Shown one piece after another: positions 63,858 to 64,000 of a DNA stretch of 64,000 nucleotides. Every line of letters begins with the position of its first letter. Within the stretch, counting starts at the first letter, position 1. The notes under the pieces were generated by a model that worked only from the letters and a program-made list of their open reading frames with translations, was not told the origin of the DNA and ran no database searches. A program made the translations under genes and the position numbers. Location: the NCBI GenBank assembly GCA_963664245.1, contig OY760934.1, positions 2,666,001 to 2,730,000 on the forward strand. The letters are read 5' to 3'. The DNA comes from GCA-2711565 sp963664245 (lineage in GTDB: Bacteria; Bacteroidota; Bacteroidia; Bacteroidales; GCA-2711565).

Positions 63858-63865
63858 ATGATTTT

Positions 63866-64000
63866 ATGATGAAGAAACAAATTTTTATAATCTTTTTGTT
63901 GCTTTTGCCTGGCTTTCTTGTCAAGGCTCAATCCGGGGCTAAGTTTGTTAATTACGACCAATACCCCGACATGATTATGGAAGCCTTGCAAAAAAAGCAG
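63866..64000 (+). CDS. Exported protein, probably thioredoxin-fold (3' end outside window)
   Basis: A frame starting at the ATG at 63866 (or 63869) gives a signal peptide (KKQIFIIFLLLLPGFLVKAQ) and then GAKFVNYDQYPDMIMEALQKKQ before the window ends. The segment matches the pattern just ahead of the thioredoxin domain in the gene at 61267, so another thioredoxin-fold protein is likely. Confidence 0.6.
   Translation, partial: MMKKQIFIIFLLLLPGFLVKAQSGAKFVNYDQYPDMIMEALQKKQ

Noticed and set aside
1..64000. tRNA, rRNA and CRISPR arrays
   Set aside because: Reading both strands by eye showed no cloverleaf-type sequence with tRNA ends, no rRNA-like stretch and no regularly spaced direct repeats with unique spacers; the 22-bp repeat at 6891-7031 has no spacers.

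Overview
The window looks like a chromosomal segment of a member of the Bacteroidota, probably a Bacteroidales/Marinilabiliales-type anaerobe or facultative anaerobe. The evidence is two sigma/anti-sigma/SusC/SusD outer-membrane uptake loci, methylmalonyl-CoA mutase in two subunits, GldA/GldFG-type transporters, an HU-related DNA-binding protein, and repeated occurrences of the Bacteroidota -7 promoter element TAnnTTTG. The taxon is an inference; no rRNA, tRNA or CRISPR array was seen.

Layout. 1-1121: end of an ABC-2 permease. 1153-4093: a LexA-like repressor divergent from a radical-SAM/partner pair of the putative DNA-repair type, with a double operator between them. 4127-8496: AT-rich small genes (membrane protein, TPM-domain protein), an acyltransferase, an unusual 22-bp-periodic palindromic repeat, an HU-like protein and a membrane protein. 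8646-28997: a long locus entirely on the minus strand. In transcription order it holds an ECF sigma factor, FecR anti-sigma factor, SusC, SusD, an ABC ATPase plus GldFG-like permease, a broken MutS-like fragment, a second copy of the ATPase and permease, two tandem MutS-like ATPases and an M16 peptidase lipoprotein, followed by the membrane protein at 7612-8496. The ATPase/permease pair is a recent tandem duplication of about 3.8 kb.

29382-33417: methylmalonyl-CoA mutase (mutB, mutA). 33729-40317: a very large multi-PAS hybrid histidine kinase overlapped by a receiver-histidine kinase. 40384-41016: an AT-rich orphan gene followed by an AT-rich gap. 41424-43757: lipoprotein/LytS-type kinase/LytTR regulator operon. 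43882-45877: cupin and YfcC-type carrier. 45955-46547: a divergent SpeD-like protein and a zinc-ribbon protein. 46539-50747: STAS-like protein, TerC, glutamine synthetase and a UPF0104-type membrane protein. 50998-51411: Hsp20. 51591-64000: a second sigma/FecR/SusC/SusD locus, with an apparent inactive relative of the SusD-associated zinc metallohydrolases and at least three thioredoxin-fold proteins; another exported protein is cut by the window end.

The best candidate for an undescribed system is the minus-strand locus at 7612-28997. It combines an outer-membrane importer under its own sigma/anti-sigma control, a duplicated inner-membrane ABC system with patchy divergence in its periplasmic domain, MutS-family ATPases without a mismatch-recognition module, and a periplasmic metallopeptidase. 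One reading is a system that takes up and degrades or responds to a peptide-like substrate; that function is inference only.
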